58,381 nt of DNA from Paucilactobacillus suebicus DSM 5007 = KCTC 3549 (GCF_001434475.1 NZ_AZGF01000014.1:1-58381); one strand, 5' to 3'; counted from the stretch's first letter, positions 25,450-34,463 are shown. Notes: a model not told the origin generated them from the sequence alone. Program-made: numbers and translations.

Positions 25450-26147
25450 ATTTTGACTTTATGATGCTGATTAATGATCCGCTGAACATAGTTGCCAATT
25501 AGCTTTTCTTTTTCATTGCTGAGAGCTTTGTTGTTTTGAGCTAATTTAGGCTGATTACTAATATCCGTTGTCAATTGGTCTTTAATTGTGGATTGCATTG
25601 CTACTTGATTCTTCTTAAGAGAATTACCAATTTTAGTAGCATTAGTACTCGATACAACCGACCAATTGTTGGGCAGGTTAAACGTCACAACTGTTTTTTT
25701 AACTTGATTATTGTTAGCAATTCCTGCAAACATAATCTGACTAAAATTATTGGTGTAATGATAACGTGTGATGGCTTTAGTCCTAGTTGCTGAAGTACTT
25801 ATAGTGCTGTGAAGTTTAATCTGGACACCGTCTGAGTAAGTCATATGGCGATCACTAAGAACTGAATAGATATAAATTTGATTTTGATTCTGACCTTTAC
25901 CGACATTCTTGTAAACTAATAAGTTGCGATTACCTGGTAATTCAGCGATTGAATTAATTGATTGAGTAGTTTTGCTAGTTTCAAGAGTGGTGCCCCAATG
26001 TTCGTGCACGTCCGCCAACAATAACGCTTGCAAGCAAAGTAGTAGGATCAACGTGATTACAATACCAATTAAGCGATGTTTAATTTTAGAATTTACAATC
26101 AAAATCACTAGTATAAAAACGGCAATGATACTGAGTGCAATTAACAT
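25443..26147 (-). CDS. DUF4811 membrane protein, partner of the DHA2 exporter
   Basis: The 234-residue protein has two N-terminal membrane segments (LIALSIIAVFILVILIV and LIGIVITLILLLCLQALLL) and a polar extracytoplasmic domain. In lactobacilli, proteins of this kind (DUF4811) occur directly after an EmrB/LmrB-type permease, as here. The two genes overlap (stop and start share TAATG), which implies translational coupling. Its function is unknown; an accessory or membrane-fusion-like role for the exporter is an inference from this constant association. Confidence 0.8.
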   Translation of the reverse strand: MLIALSIIAVFILVILIVNSKIKHRLIGIVITLILLLCLQALLLADVHEHWGTTLETSKTTQSINSIAELPGNRNLLVYKNVGKGQNQNQIYIYSVLSDRHMTYSDGVQIKLHSTISTSATRTKAITRYHYTNNFSQIMFAGIANNNQVKKTVVTFNLPNNWSVVSSTNATKIGNSLKKNQVAMQSTIKDQLTTDISNQPKLAQNNKALSNEKEKLIGNYVQRIINQHHKVKIN

Positions 26148-27562
26148 TATTTTTCACCCGCCAATTCAGAATTTTTAGCGATTGCAGTGTGATGAGTGAG
26201 GAACCAGGCAGGAATTGCTGCAGCTAGGGTAATCACAATCGACCAAACAAACGCAGTGTGGTAGGCACTAGTTAAGTTACTAACGGTTGGTACAAGTCCG
26301 TTGGTTTGGTTTTGAATGACCGTCGCTAAAACGGCTGAACCAAAGGCACCACCAACGTTTTGCAACATCCGGGTAGCAGTGGTAGCTTGGGCGATTTGTT
26401 CCTTTGGAATATTGATATAGGAATCAGCCATGACGGGAATTGTTAATCCACCTTGTGCCATACCACGCACAAATAGTGCAATCAAAATTAGATATTTACT
26501 GGTGTTGGCATCGAAGTACACAAATGGGATAGTGCTAATAACGGCAATAGCAATGGAACCAAGTACAACCCAGCGAGCGCCAATACTATCCGTTAATTTG
26601 CCGACCTGAGTTCTGGTAACTAGTAAACCAAGACCTTGTGCAATTAAATAGGTTCCTGACCAGATCACACTTAGGCCACGGACGTTTTGCAAATATAACG
26701 GTAAGATAAACATGGCGCCATTGACTGCTACACCTGACATTAGTAAGATTACGGTAGAGCCGGAAAAGTTAGGAACTTTGAACATGTTAAGGTTTACCAA
26801 TGCCCGCTGCGGATATTTGTGAGCGTAAAAAACATAAGCAACTAGTAAATCTAAGCCAAGAAAAATGGGTAGTAAAACATCTAAACTCGAAAACGTATTG
26901 TGACTGCTAAAGTTAACAATACCGACCAGCAATCCACTGAACATACCACTAAGAATGATAAATCCAATCCAATCGAGCTTAGAATCCTTCTTTAATGGTT
27001 CGAAATGTGGCATAAAGATAAGTATGAGGACTAGAGCAATGGCAACAATTGGAATGTTGATGTAAAAAATCCAGTGCCAATTTAACTGATCGATAATGTA
27101 CCCGCCAACTGTTGGGCCGAGAATTGGAATGACAACCATTGGCAAACCAATGGTGGCCGCTAACTTACCAAGTCCAACACCGTTGGCTGCTCTTATAATA
27201 AGTGTTGTTAGTAATGGAATAATGATCCCTGATCCGGCACCTTGAATTAGGCGGCCAACCATCAGAATAGTAATATTGTTAGCCATTCCAGAAATAATTG
27301 AGCCAACCAAGAATATTAATAAGCCACTGATGTAGAGCTTTTTACCATCAAATTTGTCAACGGCCCATCCGGTGAACAAAATAACAATTCCTAATGTTAA
27401 AACATAACCGGTAGTGACCCATTGTGCGGTACCCACAGATGTATTAAGATCATTCATGATGGTACTGATGGCAATGTTGGTCATGGTGGTGTCAAGCATT
27501 GGTGCAATTGCACCAATAATTAAAACAAAGGCAATACTGCCCAAACTATTTTTCTTTGTCAT
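26147..27562 (-). CDS. DHA2-type MFS multidrug exporter (LmrB/EmrB-like)
   Basis: A 471-residue, 14-segment drug:H+ antiporter. Features are the N-terminal DTTMTNIAISTIMNDL, the motif GWAVDKFDGKKLYI, the antiporter motif in GAGSGIIIPLLTTLI, and WHWIFYINIPI, all typical of the DHA2 family. It probably exports cationic or lipophilic toxic compounds. It overlaps the downstream DUF4811 gene and is divergent from a TetR gene; the gap carries a nested palindrome, so it is likely derepressed by its substrates. AGAGG precedes the ATG. Confidence 0.93.
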   Translation of the reverse strand: MTKKNSLGSIAFVLIIGAIAPMLDTTMTNIAISTIMNDLNTSVGTAQWVTTGYVLTLGIVILFTGWAVDKFDGKKLYISGLLIFLVGSIISGMANNITILMVGRLIQGAGSGIIIPLLTTLIIRAANGVGLGKLAATIGLPMVVIPILGPTVGGYIIDQLNWHWIFYINIPIVAIALVLILIFMPHFEPLKKDSKLDWIGFIILSGMFSGLLVGIVNFSSHNTFSSLDVLLPIFLGLDLLVAYVFYAHKYPQRALVNLNMFKVPNFSGSTVILLMSGVAVNGAMFILPLYLQNVRGLSVIWSGTYLIAQGLGLLVTRTQVGKLTDSIGARWVVLGSIAIAVISTIPFVYFDANTSKYLILIALFVRGMAQGGLTIPVMADSYINIPKEQIAQATTATRMLQNVGGAFGSAVLATVIQNQTNGLVPTVSNLTSAYHTAFVWSIVITLAAAIPAWFLTHHTAIAKNSELAGEK

Positions 27563-27640
27563 GTTTAAGACCTCTTATTATTTTAGATACTATAGTCATC
27601 TAAAATTGAATTTATGGTATACTATCGTTAAATTATCAAG

Positions 27641-27674
27641 CTTGAATAAGGTACGATCGTATCTATAATTCAAG
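27641..27674. promoter_or_regulatory. Nested palindrome, TetR operator of the exporter cassette
   Basis: An inner palindrome AGGTACGATCGTATCT (27649-27664, one mismatch pair) is enclosed by outer arms CTTGAAT (27641-27647) and ATTCAAG (27668-27674). It lies between the exporter and the divergent TetR gene. Confidence 0.7.
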
Positions 27675-27722
27675 ATCTTAAACTTGTTTAGATAAAAATG
27701 CAAGCTAATTAGGTGAAAAATT

Positions 27723-28322
27723 ATGACAAAAAATGAACATTCAAAAAGAAGACGTGGCAAAGAACTAGAACATGACTTGCTGGAAGCCGCTTGGAACGAG
27801 TTTCAAGATAAGGGTTATGATAAATTAACCATGGAAGGTATTGCCGCACGTGCTGAAACAACCAAGACGGTACTTTACCGTCGGTGGCCGAACAAGGCAA
27901 TTATCTTAATTAATTCATTTAAAGAGTTTGGCCCCAAAGTTAATATGGATCCGGTAGATACTGGTAATTTACGCGATGATCTAGTTACAATGATGGAACC
28001 ACCAATTCAATTATTTGAAGTACTTGGTAAGGAAGCTGTTCAGGGACTAATTGCTGATCAGGTTGGGGATCAAATCTACGGTTTATTTGAGCATATCTCT
28101 GGTGATGAAGCGCCGATTACTAAAATAATTACGCCTATTTTGCACCGTGCCGATGAGCGTGGTGAGGTTAAAATGGATAACATGGATGCGCGGGTGACGA
28201 GCTTACCAGCAGTGTTACTGATTAGCACCGTGTTGTCACAAGGAATGCTAACTAAAAAGGATCTGGTTGATATCGTTGATGACGTTGTGATGCCAGTGTT
28301 TAAGCATAGTTTGGATAAGTAA
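27723..28322 (+). CDS. TetR/AcrR-family regulator (exporter cassette)
   Basis: A 199-residue TetR protein with the helix-turn-helix LTMEGIAARAETTKTVLYRRWPNKAIILINSF. The variant VLYRRWPNK is typical of a TetR branch that controls efflux pumps. It has a basic N-terminus (SKRRRGKE). AGGTG lies 7 nt before the ATG. It is divergent from the DHA2 exporter with a nested palindrome between. An intrinsic terminator follows at 28333-28377. Confidence 0.92.
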   Translation: MTKNEHSKRRRGKELEHDLLEAAWNEFQDKGYDKLTMEGIAARAETTKTVLYRRWPNKAIILINSFKEFGPKVNMDPVDTGNLRDDLVTMMEPPIQLFEVLGKEAVQGLIADQVGDQIYGLFEHISGDEAPITKIITPILHRADERGEVKMDNMDARVTSLPAVLLISTVLSQGMLTKKDLVDIVDDVVMPVFKHSLDK

Positions 28323-28332
28323 TGAGAAACTA

Positions 28333-28377
28333 AACAAGGCCTGAGAAAATGCAAATTTCTCAGACCTTGTTTTTTTA
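28333..28377. terminator. Intrinsic terminator after the TetR gene
   Basis: AACAAGGCCTGAGAAA and TTTCTCAGACCTTGTT form a stem with one mismatch, followed by seven T. Confidence 0.75.
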
Positions 28378-28428
28378 ATTTAACGTGAAAGCCACGTAAA
28401 ACTAAATATTGAAGTAGTCTGTTTTAAA

Positions 28429-29202
28429 CTACATATTTTGGTTCATGAATTTGGTAATAATATTGCTAAGTTCATTATTTTGTTGGCGCTTAGTAATGTT
28501 GGCCTTCTCATCACCTGGAATTTTTGATGCACCATTCCACATTGTCATATTCGAGTGATTGGCACCCTTAATTGCGACAAACTGAGTGTTTTTTGGATAG
28601 TAGGTGTGGTTGGGCTTTAAAGTATTTTTAGGAAACATTCCATCCTTAGTACCTCTGATGGCCAACACGGGTTCGGTAAAATTGTTTCTCTGTTGATAAA
28701 GTGATTTACCTTTGCCTGAACTAACAATGCTGTCGTTTAAAATAAATCCGTCATACTTATATTTTGTTTTTAGCAAATAAAATGAGGCGGCTCGGCCACC
28801 CTGAGAATAACCCATCATAAACCAGTGCTTAATTTGAGGATGCTGCTTTCTAATTTGATCACCGTACTTTAATGACTTCATTTTGATTAATGGAATATAG
28901 TATGGGGCGTGAACCACGAACACTTCAGTTTTATTTTTGGCTAATTTTTGCGCTACATAACTAAATCCTTTTTCGGTCACTGTCGCACCCGGATAGTAAA
29001 TTAGGGCACGCTTAATACCATTTTTAGGTTTAAAAACGGTTTTTTGACTGCCATTGGTTACTTTTACTAGTGAATTACTTTTCAGGGCTGTCTGAGCTGT
29101 TGATGAAATTGATGTGACAAAGTGATGCACATATGCTACTAGTCCAATCAACAAGGCCATGAAAACTAAAATTGCTACATACCTTTTGCGCTTTTTAAAC
29201 AT
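28429..29202 (-). CDS. Membrane-anchored alpha/beta hydrolase
   Basis: The 257-residue protein begins with a basic stretch and one hydrophobic segment (YVAILVFMALLIGLVAYV), so the catalytic domain is probably outside the membrane. The hydrolase core shows LIYYPGATVTEKGFSYVA, the nucleophile elbow GYSQGG, VLAIRGTKDGMFP (acid loop) and KGANHSNM with the catalytic His. The family includes secreted esterases of Gram-positive bacteria; the substrate is unknown. AAAGGAA precedes the ATG. It is divergent from a TetR gene, and two TGGACA/TGTCCA palindromes lie between. Confidence 0.85.
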   Translation of the reverse strand: MFKKRKRYVAILVFMALLIGLVAYVHHFVTSISSTAQTALKSNSLVKVTNGSQKTVFKPKNGIKRALIYYPGATVTEKGFSYVAQKLAKNKTEVFVVHAPYYIPLIKMKSLKYGDQIRKQHPQIKHWFMMGYSQGGRAASFYLLKTKYKYDGFILNDSIVSSGKGKSLYQQRNNFTEPVLAIRGTKDGMFPKNTLKPNHTYYPKNTQFVAIKGANHSNMTMWNGASKIPGDEKANITKRQQNNELSNIITKFMNQNM

Positions 29203-29227
29203 GATATTCCTTTCATTAATTAAATTA

Positions 29228-29316
29228 TGGACACTTGTCCAAGCACGTAATCAATGATAGAATTTCTTAATAAATATTTCGAGTGACAATCTAAGTGAAG
29301 TGTCCAAATATGGACA
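29228..29316. promoter_or_regulatory. Two TGGACA/TGTCCA operators between hydrolase and TetR
   Basis: TGGACACTTGTCCA (29228-29241) lies near the hydrolase start. TGTCCAAATATGGACA (29301-29316) lies near the TetR start. Both use the same hexamer in opposite arrangement, which suggests control of both genes by the TetR protein. Confidence 0.65.
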
Positions 29317-29351
29317 ATTAAGCAGAATTGTCTATTTGTGAGGCGTACAAA

Positions 29352-29930
29352 ATGCAGCGAGATCTTAAAATTAACCAAAGTAGTAATAAGCAACGAACGG
29401 TCCGCGATTTTTCTAGCGCAATGTTTAAGTTACTGGAACATCAGTCTTTTGAAAAGATAACTGTGCAAGAGATTTGCACTGAAAGTCATTATCCACGCTC
29501 AACGTTTTATAATTACTTTAATGACAAATTTGATCTAATGAACCAATGCTGGAATGAACAAATAGTTAAGCTAAACTTTGATGACGGTAAGCGGGTATTA
29601 GCAAGTCAAATTATTGAATTATTTTTTAGTCGTTCGTATGAGTTAGTGCAAGAGAATCGTGATGATATTCAATTGATCATGCAACATAATGACATTAACG
29701 ATCAATTATGGACTAGCTTTAGAAGCTCGATCAATAATACTTTGAATGCAATTTTTCTTCAGTGTGAGCAAGTGACTGAAAGTAAATTACCTGCTGACAT
29801 GCTATCTGAATACTTGAGTAGTACATGCTTACTAGTGCTGAAAAAATGCTTTTTCTCAAAAAAAGTGGTGCCACTTGAAGAAGCTCAACGGTATCTGAAA
29901 CAAATTATTAGTGATAGTATTTTTGATTGA
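29352..29930 (+). CDS. TetR/AcrR-family regulator (hydrolase cassette)
   Basis: The 192-residue protein carries the TetR helix-turn-helix HQSFEKITVQEICTESHYPRSTFYNYFNDKFDLMNQCW, of the branch with STFYNYF. The C-terminal domain is Cys-rich for its size (CEQ, TCLLVLKKC). The ATG at 29352 is preferred because GTGAGG lies 8 nt upstream; the frame is open a further 8 codons. It is divergent from the anchored hydrolase, its likely target. A terminator-like stem (AGGAAGC/GCTTCCT) follows at 29953-29994. Confidence 0.9.
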   Translation: MQRDLKINQSSNKQRTVRDFSSAMFKLLEHQSFEKITVQEICTESHYPRSTFYNYFNDKFDLMNQCWNEQIVKLNFDDGKRVLASQIIELFFSRSYELVQENRDDIQLIMQHNDINDQLWTSFRSSINNTLNAIFLQCEQVTESKLPADMLSEYLSSTCLLVLKKCFFSKKVVPLEEAQRYLKQIISDSIFD

Positions 29931-29952
29931 AACTTTAATGCCTAAATTAAAA

Positions 29953-29994
29953 TGAGGAAGCCGCCGATGATTCACTGGTAGCTTCCTGCTTTTT
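29953..29994 (+). terminator. Intrinsic terminator
   Basis: AGGAAGC and GCTTCCT pair around a longer loop and are followed by GCTTTTT. Confidence 0.55.
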
Positions 29995-30029
29995 ATAAAT
30001 GCCTTATTAAAAGTTTCTGTTTGTACATT

Positions 30030-30512
30030 TTACGGATGAATTTCCGCTATACCACGTAAAAATTTGGCTACTGTTTCCAACGAATCTTCAGGAAAATCGT
30101 TAATTAGTCCGTGGATTTGTTTTTCAATATATGTTTCCAATGCTTCGTGTTGAATGTTAATTATCTTACCAGTATCTGTGATGCAATAATGTCGTTCTTT
30201 TTGGTTGTCTTCCGTTTGCTCATACCTAATTAACCCGAAATCAACTAAACGTTTGGTTGATTTGGAGATGGTGCTACGTGTGACACCTAATTTAGAAGAT
30301 AGTTCGACTCCGTTGATCAAATGGTTTGTCGCAATTGCTTTCAACGTGTGCATATTAATGATTGATAACTGATCGATAATGTCACATAAGTGCGGGTCCC
30401 GAAGTCTGTCCCTAATCCACTGTTTTTCAAATTCATCACCGGTTGATCTCTGCATTGCAATTGTTTGAATGCTGGGTTCAATTGACTGTTTAAAATAATC
30501 AAATTTAGTCAT
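30030..30512 (-). CDS. MarR-family regulator (GlcD cassette)
   Basis: A 160-residue MarR protein with the helix-turn-helix NGVELSSKLGVTRSTISKSTKRLVDFGLIRYEQ and the wing TEDNQKERHYCITDTG. Its N-terminal part (QWIRDRLRDPHLCDIIDQLSIINMHTLKAIA) shows that it belongs to the same subfamily as the two other MarR proteins of the window. GAAGGAAG precedes the ATG. It is divergent from the FAD-dependent oxidase gene, with a 25-bp palindrome between. Confidence 0.9.
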   Translation of the reverse strand: MTKFDYFKQSIEPSIQTIAMQRSTGDEFEKQWIRDRLRDPHLCDIIDQLSIINMHTLKAIATNHLINGVELSSKLGVTRSTISKSTKRLVDFGLIRYEQTEDNQKERHYCITDTGKIINIQHEALETYIEKQIHGLINDFPEDSLETVAKFLRGIAEIHP

Positions 30513-30552
30513 TTTAATCTTCCTTCTTTATTGACTCATTTTGAAGATTGCG

Positions 30553-30577
30553 TTATTGTTTCTCTTGGAAACAATAA
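30553..30577. promoter_or_regulatory. MarR operator-like palindrome before glcD
   Basis: Arms TTATTGTTTC (30553-30562) and GAAACAATAA (30568-30577) flank the 5-nt centre TCTTG. The 10-5-10 geometry is the same as in the first azoR operator at 3834-3858, which is controlled by a MarR protein of the same subfamily. Confidence 0.7.
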
Positions 30578-30671
30578 TAAAGCAAATGGTCGATTTATTC
30601 CACTGTTTAAGCGTAAGATTAACCAGGAGCAAGGTAAATTTAACGATGAAGTATAGAAAGGAACGTGGAAA

Positions 30672-32066
30672 ATGACTGTTTTTAAAGCATATTCGGACGA
30701 TGAAATTATTACTTTCTTGAAGGATCAGGTTAAAGATGGTGATGTTTTAACAGATCATGAAATTCTGCAAAAACAATCTTACAGTCCTAATTTAACGGGA
30801 GACGATAGTGGATTAGCTTTGGCATTTGTTGAGGCCGGTTCATCTGCAGATATTAAGGGCGTCATGAAGACAGCCCGTAAGTATCATATTCCAGTTGTAC
30901 CACAAGGACGTTTTACCAGTACAGTTATCGGTGCGGATGGCGTTGAAGGTAGCTTTATTCTTTCAACGGATAAGATGAACAAGATCATCGAAATCAGCAA
31001 GGAAGATTCTGTCGCAGTTGTACAGCCAGGGGTGATTAATGGTGACTTGGATGCGGAGGCTCGTAAACAGGGGATGTTTTACGCTCCAGATCCTGGTTCA
31101 AAACCAATCTCAAGCGTCGGCGGTAACGCTTCAACGAATGCCGGTGGAATGAGCACTGTTAAGTATGGGGCTACCAAGGATAACGTACTTGGGCTAAAAG
31201 CTGTGCTTGCTGATGGTCGAGAAATTAAACTCGGCGGTCGGACATTGAAGCAGGCGTTTGGTTATAATTTAACTCAATTGTTTGTCGGATCGGAAGGCAC
31301 ACTTGGTGTTATTACGGAAGTTACAGTTAAGTTAATGCCAATTCCATTAGGAACACCCACAATGGGAATTGCATTCTTTGACGATATGACTAAACTAGCC
31401 AAGGCTGTCACTGCTATCAGAATTTCAGGTGTTTATCCAAGCATGCTGGAGGCTCTTGATAATGCAACAATTGTAGCTCTTGATCGTTATGAACATACTC
31501 ACTACAGTGATAACAGTGGGGCAATGTTAATATTTAAGATTGACAGCAGCACGCCTGAAACCGAAAAAGTACTGAATGAACTAATGAGTAAATACGAGGC
31601 CAACCATATTCAAATTACCAGCGATGAGCAGGAACAGGCCGATCTGGAAAAGTTGCGTCGTGATATGTTACCAGCGATTTTTGCCGGTCAAAATCATATC
31701 ATGGAAGATATGGCAATGCCGTTGTCCAAGTTAGCACCAATGATGGATTATATTGCTGAACTTGGTCAAAAACTCAATTTGAAGATTTATGTAGCTGGTC
31801 ACGCCGGTGATGGTAATGTGCATCCAACGATTGTATGGTCAAAGGAAGAGACTGACACGCCACAAGCTGTCGTTGAAGCATTACAATTAATGTTCCATAA
31901 GACACTAGATTTAGGTGGCACTATTTCAGGCGAACACGCCGTCGGGATGTTAAAGAATCAGTGGAACAATGAAGAGCTTGGTGAGGATGTGGATCAAATC
32001 CAGCACCAAATCAAGGCATTGTTTGATCCAATGGGATTGTTGAACCCGAAGAGAAAAATAAACTAG
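30672..32066 (+). CDS. FAD-linked oxidase, GlcD / D-lactate dehydrogenase type
   Basis: A 464-residue member of the FAD-binding-4/FAD-oxidase-C family oxidising D-2-hydroxy acids. The FAD domain shows VVPQGRFTSTVIGADG, PDPGSKPISSVGGNASTNAGG and GSEGTLGVITEV. The C-terminal domain ends with VAGHAGDGNVHPTIVW and GGTISGEHAVGMLK, the usual metal and substrate region. The usual loop Gly-Gly-x-T is altered to RFTSTVIG. The partner (quinone, or electron-transfer flavoprotein) is not encoded nearby. A divergent MarR gene and a palindrome suggest regulated expression. Its TAG stop lies inside the terminal TAGAGTG of hairpin element A4. Confidence 0.9.
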   Translation: MTVFKAYSDDEIITFLKDQVKDGDVLTDHEILQKQSYSPNLTGDDSGLALAFVEAGSSADIKGVMKTARKYHIPVVPQGRFTSTVIGADGVEGSFILSTDKMNKIIEISKEDSVAVVQPGVINGDLDAEARKQGMFYAPDPGSKPISSVGGNASTNAGGMSTVKYGATKDNVLGLKAVLADGREIKLGGRTLKQAFGYNLTQLFVGSEGTLGVITEVTVKLMPIPLGTPTMGIAFFDDMTKLAKAVTAIRISGVYPSMLEALDNATIVALDRYEHTHYSDNSGAMLIFKIDSSTPETEKVLNELMSKYEANHIQITSDEQEQADLEKLRRDMLPAIFAGQNHIMEDMAMPLSKLAPMMDYIAELGQKLNLKIYVAGHAGDGNVHPTIVWSKEETDTPQAVVEALQLMFHKTLDLGGTISGEHAVGMLKNQWNNEELGEDVDQIQHQIKALFDPMGLLNPKRKIN

Positions 32067-32195
32067 AGTGCGTTATGTCGCGTTTAGATGCCGGTGTGTA
32101 AAGTGACTATGGCCATCGATTGTCGTTTTTTGACAATTGATGGCCATAGTTGCTTTACACGTTAGGCGTCTGCGACAGATAAGCACATTTCAACT
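32064..32195 (-). repeat. Long nested-hairpin element, copy A4
   Basis: Read on the minus strand it begins GAAATGTGCT and ends GCACTCTAG. P1 is TGTCGC/GCGACA, P2 GACGCC/GGCATC (one G-T pair), and P3 TGTAAAG...CTATGGCCATC with its complement (internal mismatches), around a TTGTC/GACAA core. The element supplies the TAG stop of the plus-strand glcD-like gene. Confidence 0.85.
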
Positions 32196-32196
32196 A

Positions 32197-32322
32197 GAGT
32201 GCGTTCAAGCACGGGTTGAGGCTTGTAAATTAAGACGTCCACGTAGATTAATCGCGAGTTTTGCGATTGATTTACGTGGACGTCTTAATTTATTGGGCCT
32301 CAGTGCTTGATAAGCACGTTTC
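32197..32322 (-). repeat. Long nested-hairpin element, copy A5
   Basis: Directly follows A4. On the minus strand it runs from GAAACGTGCT to GCACTCTAG. P1 is CAAGCAC/GTGCTTG, P2 TGAGGC/GCCTCA, P3 AAATTAAGACGTCCACGTA with a perfect complement, and the core is AAATCAATCGC/GCGATTAAT. Core and junction match copies A1-A3 although the stems differ. Confidence 0.88.
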
Positions 32323-32360
32323 GACAAAAAAGCATTCAAGCACACATTTGAAAACCAACC

Positions 32361-32400
32361 AAAAAAATAGCAAGTTCAGATATAAAAACTGAACTTGCCA
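32361..32400 (-). terminator. Intrinsic terminator of the MFS-CPBP operon
   Basis: On the minus strand GGCAAGTTCAG and CTGAACTTGCT form a stem around a 9-nt loop, followed by seven T. It lies just after the CPBP stop codon. Confidence 0.8.
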
Positions 32401-32403
32401 TTT

Positions 32404-33195
32404 TTAGTATTGAATATTAAACCGAATATCCATCCCAGGCTTAACAAGGCTATCAGCCTTTACCAAGTAAAAGATAGCAATAATAATAATTGGTACAAAT
32501 ATTATCAATAAAACAATCCAATTATTAGCCTGCGTAATTGCAGAACTAATCGTTGGTTGAAAATCAAATAATGTATGCAGGATAATTCCAACCCATAAAC
32601 CATTAGTAGCAATATGAACGACTGAAAATGTTAATCCAATCGCAAAAGCGTAGAACACTTGTTGAACGGTGATGTTAAGTCCCTGGCCATTACTAAAGTA
32701 ATTGTTTAAATGCAACAGACCAAAAATTGCGCTGTTTAGGATGCCGGCCCATAATAACGGATGCTTACCATTCTTAGCCATGTTTGCAAACACGGAAAAC
32801 ATTAAGCCACGGCAGACGGTTTCTTCAAACATTCCGGCTGAAAGTGCCATTATAATAACCTGTAATATGTGGTTGGGTTGTTCAATAACTTGAGCAACGT
32901 TAATAATAAAACCACTCATCATGAAAACAATGACTAAACAAATAATTGTTAAGATCCATGCTGTTCTGACTGGACGACGATAGCCAATGCGCTGGCTAGT
33001 GATTTTATTTGTCCCAAGAGTAAATAAGTTAATAATCGCAATGAGAATGATAAAAATTCGTAGTCCGAAATATTGAATGGATGAATGACCTAAGTGCATC
33101 ATTTGAAGCAGATAATCACTACCAAACAAAATAATCAAACCAATCAAAATCATGGCAATTTTGTTGCGTTGGGAACCCTTTGTAACTAGACTAAA
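32404..33195 (-). CDS. CPBP-family intramembrane protease (Abi-like)
   Basis: A multi-span membrane protein of the CAAX-protease/bacteriocin-processing family. The motif EETVCRG (EExxxR) lies in one segment, HLNNYFSNGQ follows, and HTLFDF carries the later His, so the predicted metal ligands are present. Members act in protein processing or bacteriocin self-immunity, but the target here is unknown. The frame opens at a TTG at 33270 without a ribosome binding site. The TTG at 33195 has GGAGGG about 5 nt upstream and is preferred. It is co-transcribed with the MFS gene just upstream. Confidence 0.8.
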   Translation of the reverse strand, partial: FSLVTKGSQRNKIAMILIGLIILFGSDYLLQMMHLGHSSIQYFGLRIFIILIAIINLFTLGTNKITSQRIGYRRPVRTAWILTIICLVIVFMMSGFIINVAQVIEQPNHILQVIIMALSAGMFEETVCRGLMFSVFANMAKNGKHPLLWAGILNSAIFGLLHLNNYFSNGQGLNITVQQVFYAFAIGLTFSVVHIATNGLWVGIILHTLFDFQPTISSAITQANNWIVLLIIFVPIIIIAIFYLVKADSLVKPGMDIRFNIQY

Positions 33196-33275
33196 CAAAT
33201 AATCCCTCCAGAGTAAAATAAGTAATTCCTTTACTTCCGATATTGTCCTCTTAAAATTAAATTTGCGCAATACGA

Positions 33276-34439
33276 TTATAAATTTGAAAAAGTCTTTAAC
33301 CGGTACTTAAAAGTAACTGAGATAAGTAGGTAAATAACGGTTAAACCTGTTAAAACAGAAAACATCACTGTGTAAGAAGTCCAATCAATAATGATCCCCA
33401 TTAAATACGATCCTAGCCCCATTCCTAAATCGTAACAGTTCAAAAATACACCGGTAATTGATTCACGTCTGTCGATGGGTGCATCCTTCAATACCCATGA
33501 TTGGAGTGTTGGAAAAATAGCACCATCAGCAGCGCCAAAAAAGATGCCCGCAATAATTAACATTACGGTACTATTGACCAAAATAATTAGAATTAGACTA
33601 ATGATCATACAGATAATGCTGGGAATCATCGTGAAAAATGGTCCTCGCTGATCCAGCAAACGGCCCATGGACGGGCGCATTAAAACACCCACTACTGAAG
33701 AAGCAAAGAAAAACCAAGCAACACCAGCAATGCCTACTTTTTGTGTAAACAATGTGATGTAAGATAAAACACCACTCGTGATGATGCCAAGAAACATCAT
33801 GAGAATGTCATGCGGAATAAAGTTTCTATCAAAACCGGCCCACAATGATTGAGCTTGATGAACATTTACTTGAGTCGAACTTGGTGAAAAAAAGATTAAT
33901 AGCATTGTTGCAATGGCCAAAATAATGACACAAAAAATAAAAAATGCATTAAATGAGAAATGTTCAACGAGTGGAATTGCAATTAATGGTGCAAGTGACG
34001 CAGTCAACATACTGCTGACGCCGAACATGCCCATGCCTTGACCAAGGTGGTTCATCGGTAATTCATCTGCCGCCGCTGTCGCAAAGTAGGTGGTTGCGAG
34101 TCCGTGTCCTAACCCATTAATGACTCGTAACACAATTAAAAATGCGAATGGTGTCAGTAGAGGATAACCGATTGATGTGAGCAAATACAGACTAACGCCT
34201 ACGATCAATAATAATTTCTTTGAAAAGTATTTGAGTAGTCTACCAGAAAAGAAACGGACAATGAGACCAGCAAACATCAATGCTCCAACGAACAAGCCGA
34301 TTTGAGCTGCATCCATACCGAGCTTTTTGCCATAAAGTGGTAGCACAGGGACTTGCATGTTATAAGACATAAACAACAGAGCGTTACAAATAAAAAGAAT
34401 AATGAAATTTTTTGTCCATAGAGATTTTGAAGTTGTCAT
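33276..34439 (-). CDS. MFS transporter
   Basis: A 387-residue, 12-segment MFS permease. It has YGKKLGMDAAQIGLFVGALMFAGLIVRFFSGRLLKYFSKKLLL in the first half, and MRPSMGRLLDQRGPFF with FFGAADGAIFPTLQSWVL in the second half, resembling the YfcJ/YhhS-like proton-driven exporters. The substrate is unknown. AGGAGG lies 10 nt before the ATG. Upstream, a promoter is followed by an intrinsic terminator that ends just before the ribosome binding site, an attenuator-like layout. The CPBP gene follows in the same operon. Confidence 0.88.
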   Translation of the reverse strand: MTTSKSLWTKNFIILFICNALLFMSYNMQVPVLPLYGKKLGMDAAQIGLFVGALMFAGLIVRFFSGRLLKYFSKKLLLIVGVSLYLLTSIGYPLLTPFAFLIVLRVINGLGHGLATTYFATAAADELPMNHLGQGMGMFGVSSMLTASLAPLIAIPLVEHFSFNAFFIFCVIILAIATMLLIFFSPSSTQVNVHQAQSLWAGFDRNFIPHDILMMFLGIITSGVLSYITLFTQKVGIAGVAWFFFASSVVGVLMRPSMGRLLDQRGPFFTMIPSIICMIISLILIILVNSTVMLIIAGIFFGAADGAIFPTLQSWVLKDAPIDRRESITGVFLNCYDLGMGLGSYLMGIIIDWTSYTVMFSVLTGLTVIYLLISVTFKYRLKTFSNL

Positions 34440-34463
34440 GATGTCCGCTTTCCTCCTAAGAAC

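Noticed and set aside
32064-32322. Elements A4/A5 as transposon terminal inverted repeats or MITEs
   Set aside because: The two ends (CTAGAGTGCG and GTCGAAACGTGC) are only weakly similar as inverted repeats, no target-site duplication is evident, and the internal stems vary with compensation, which MITE copies would not show.
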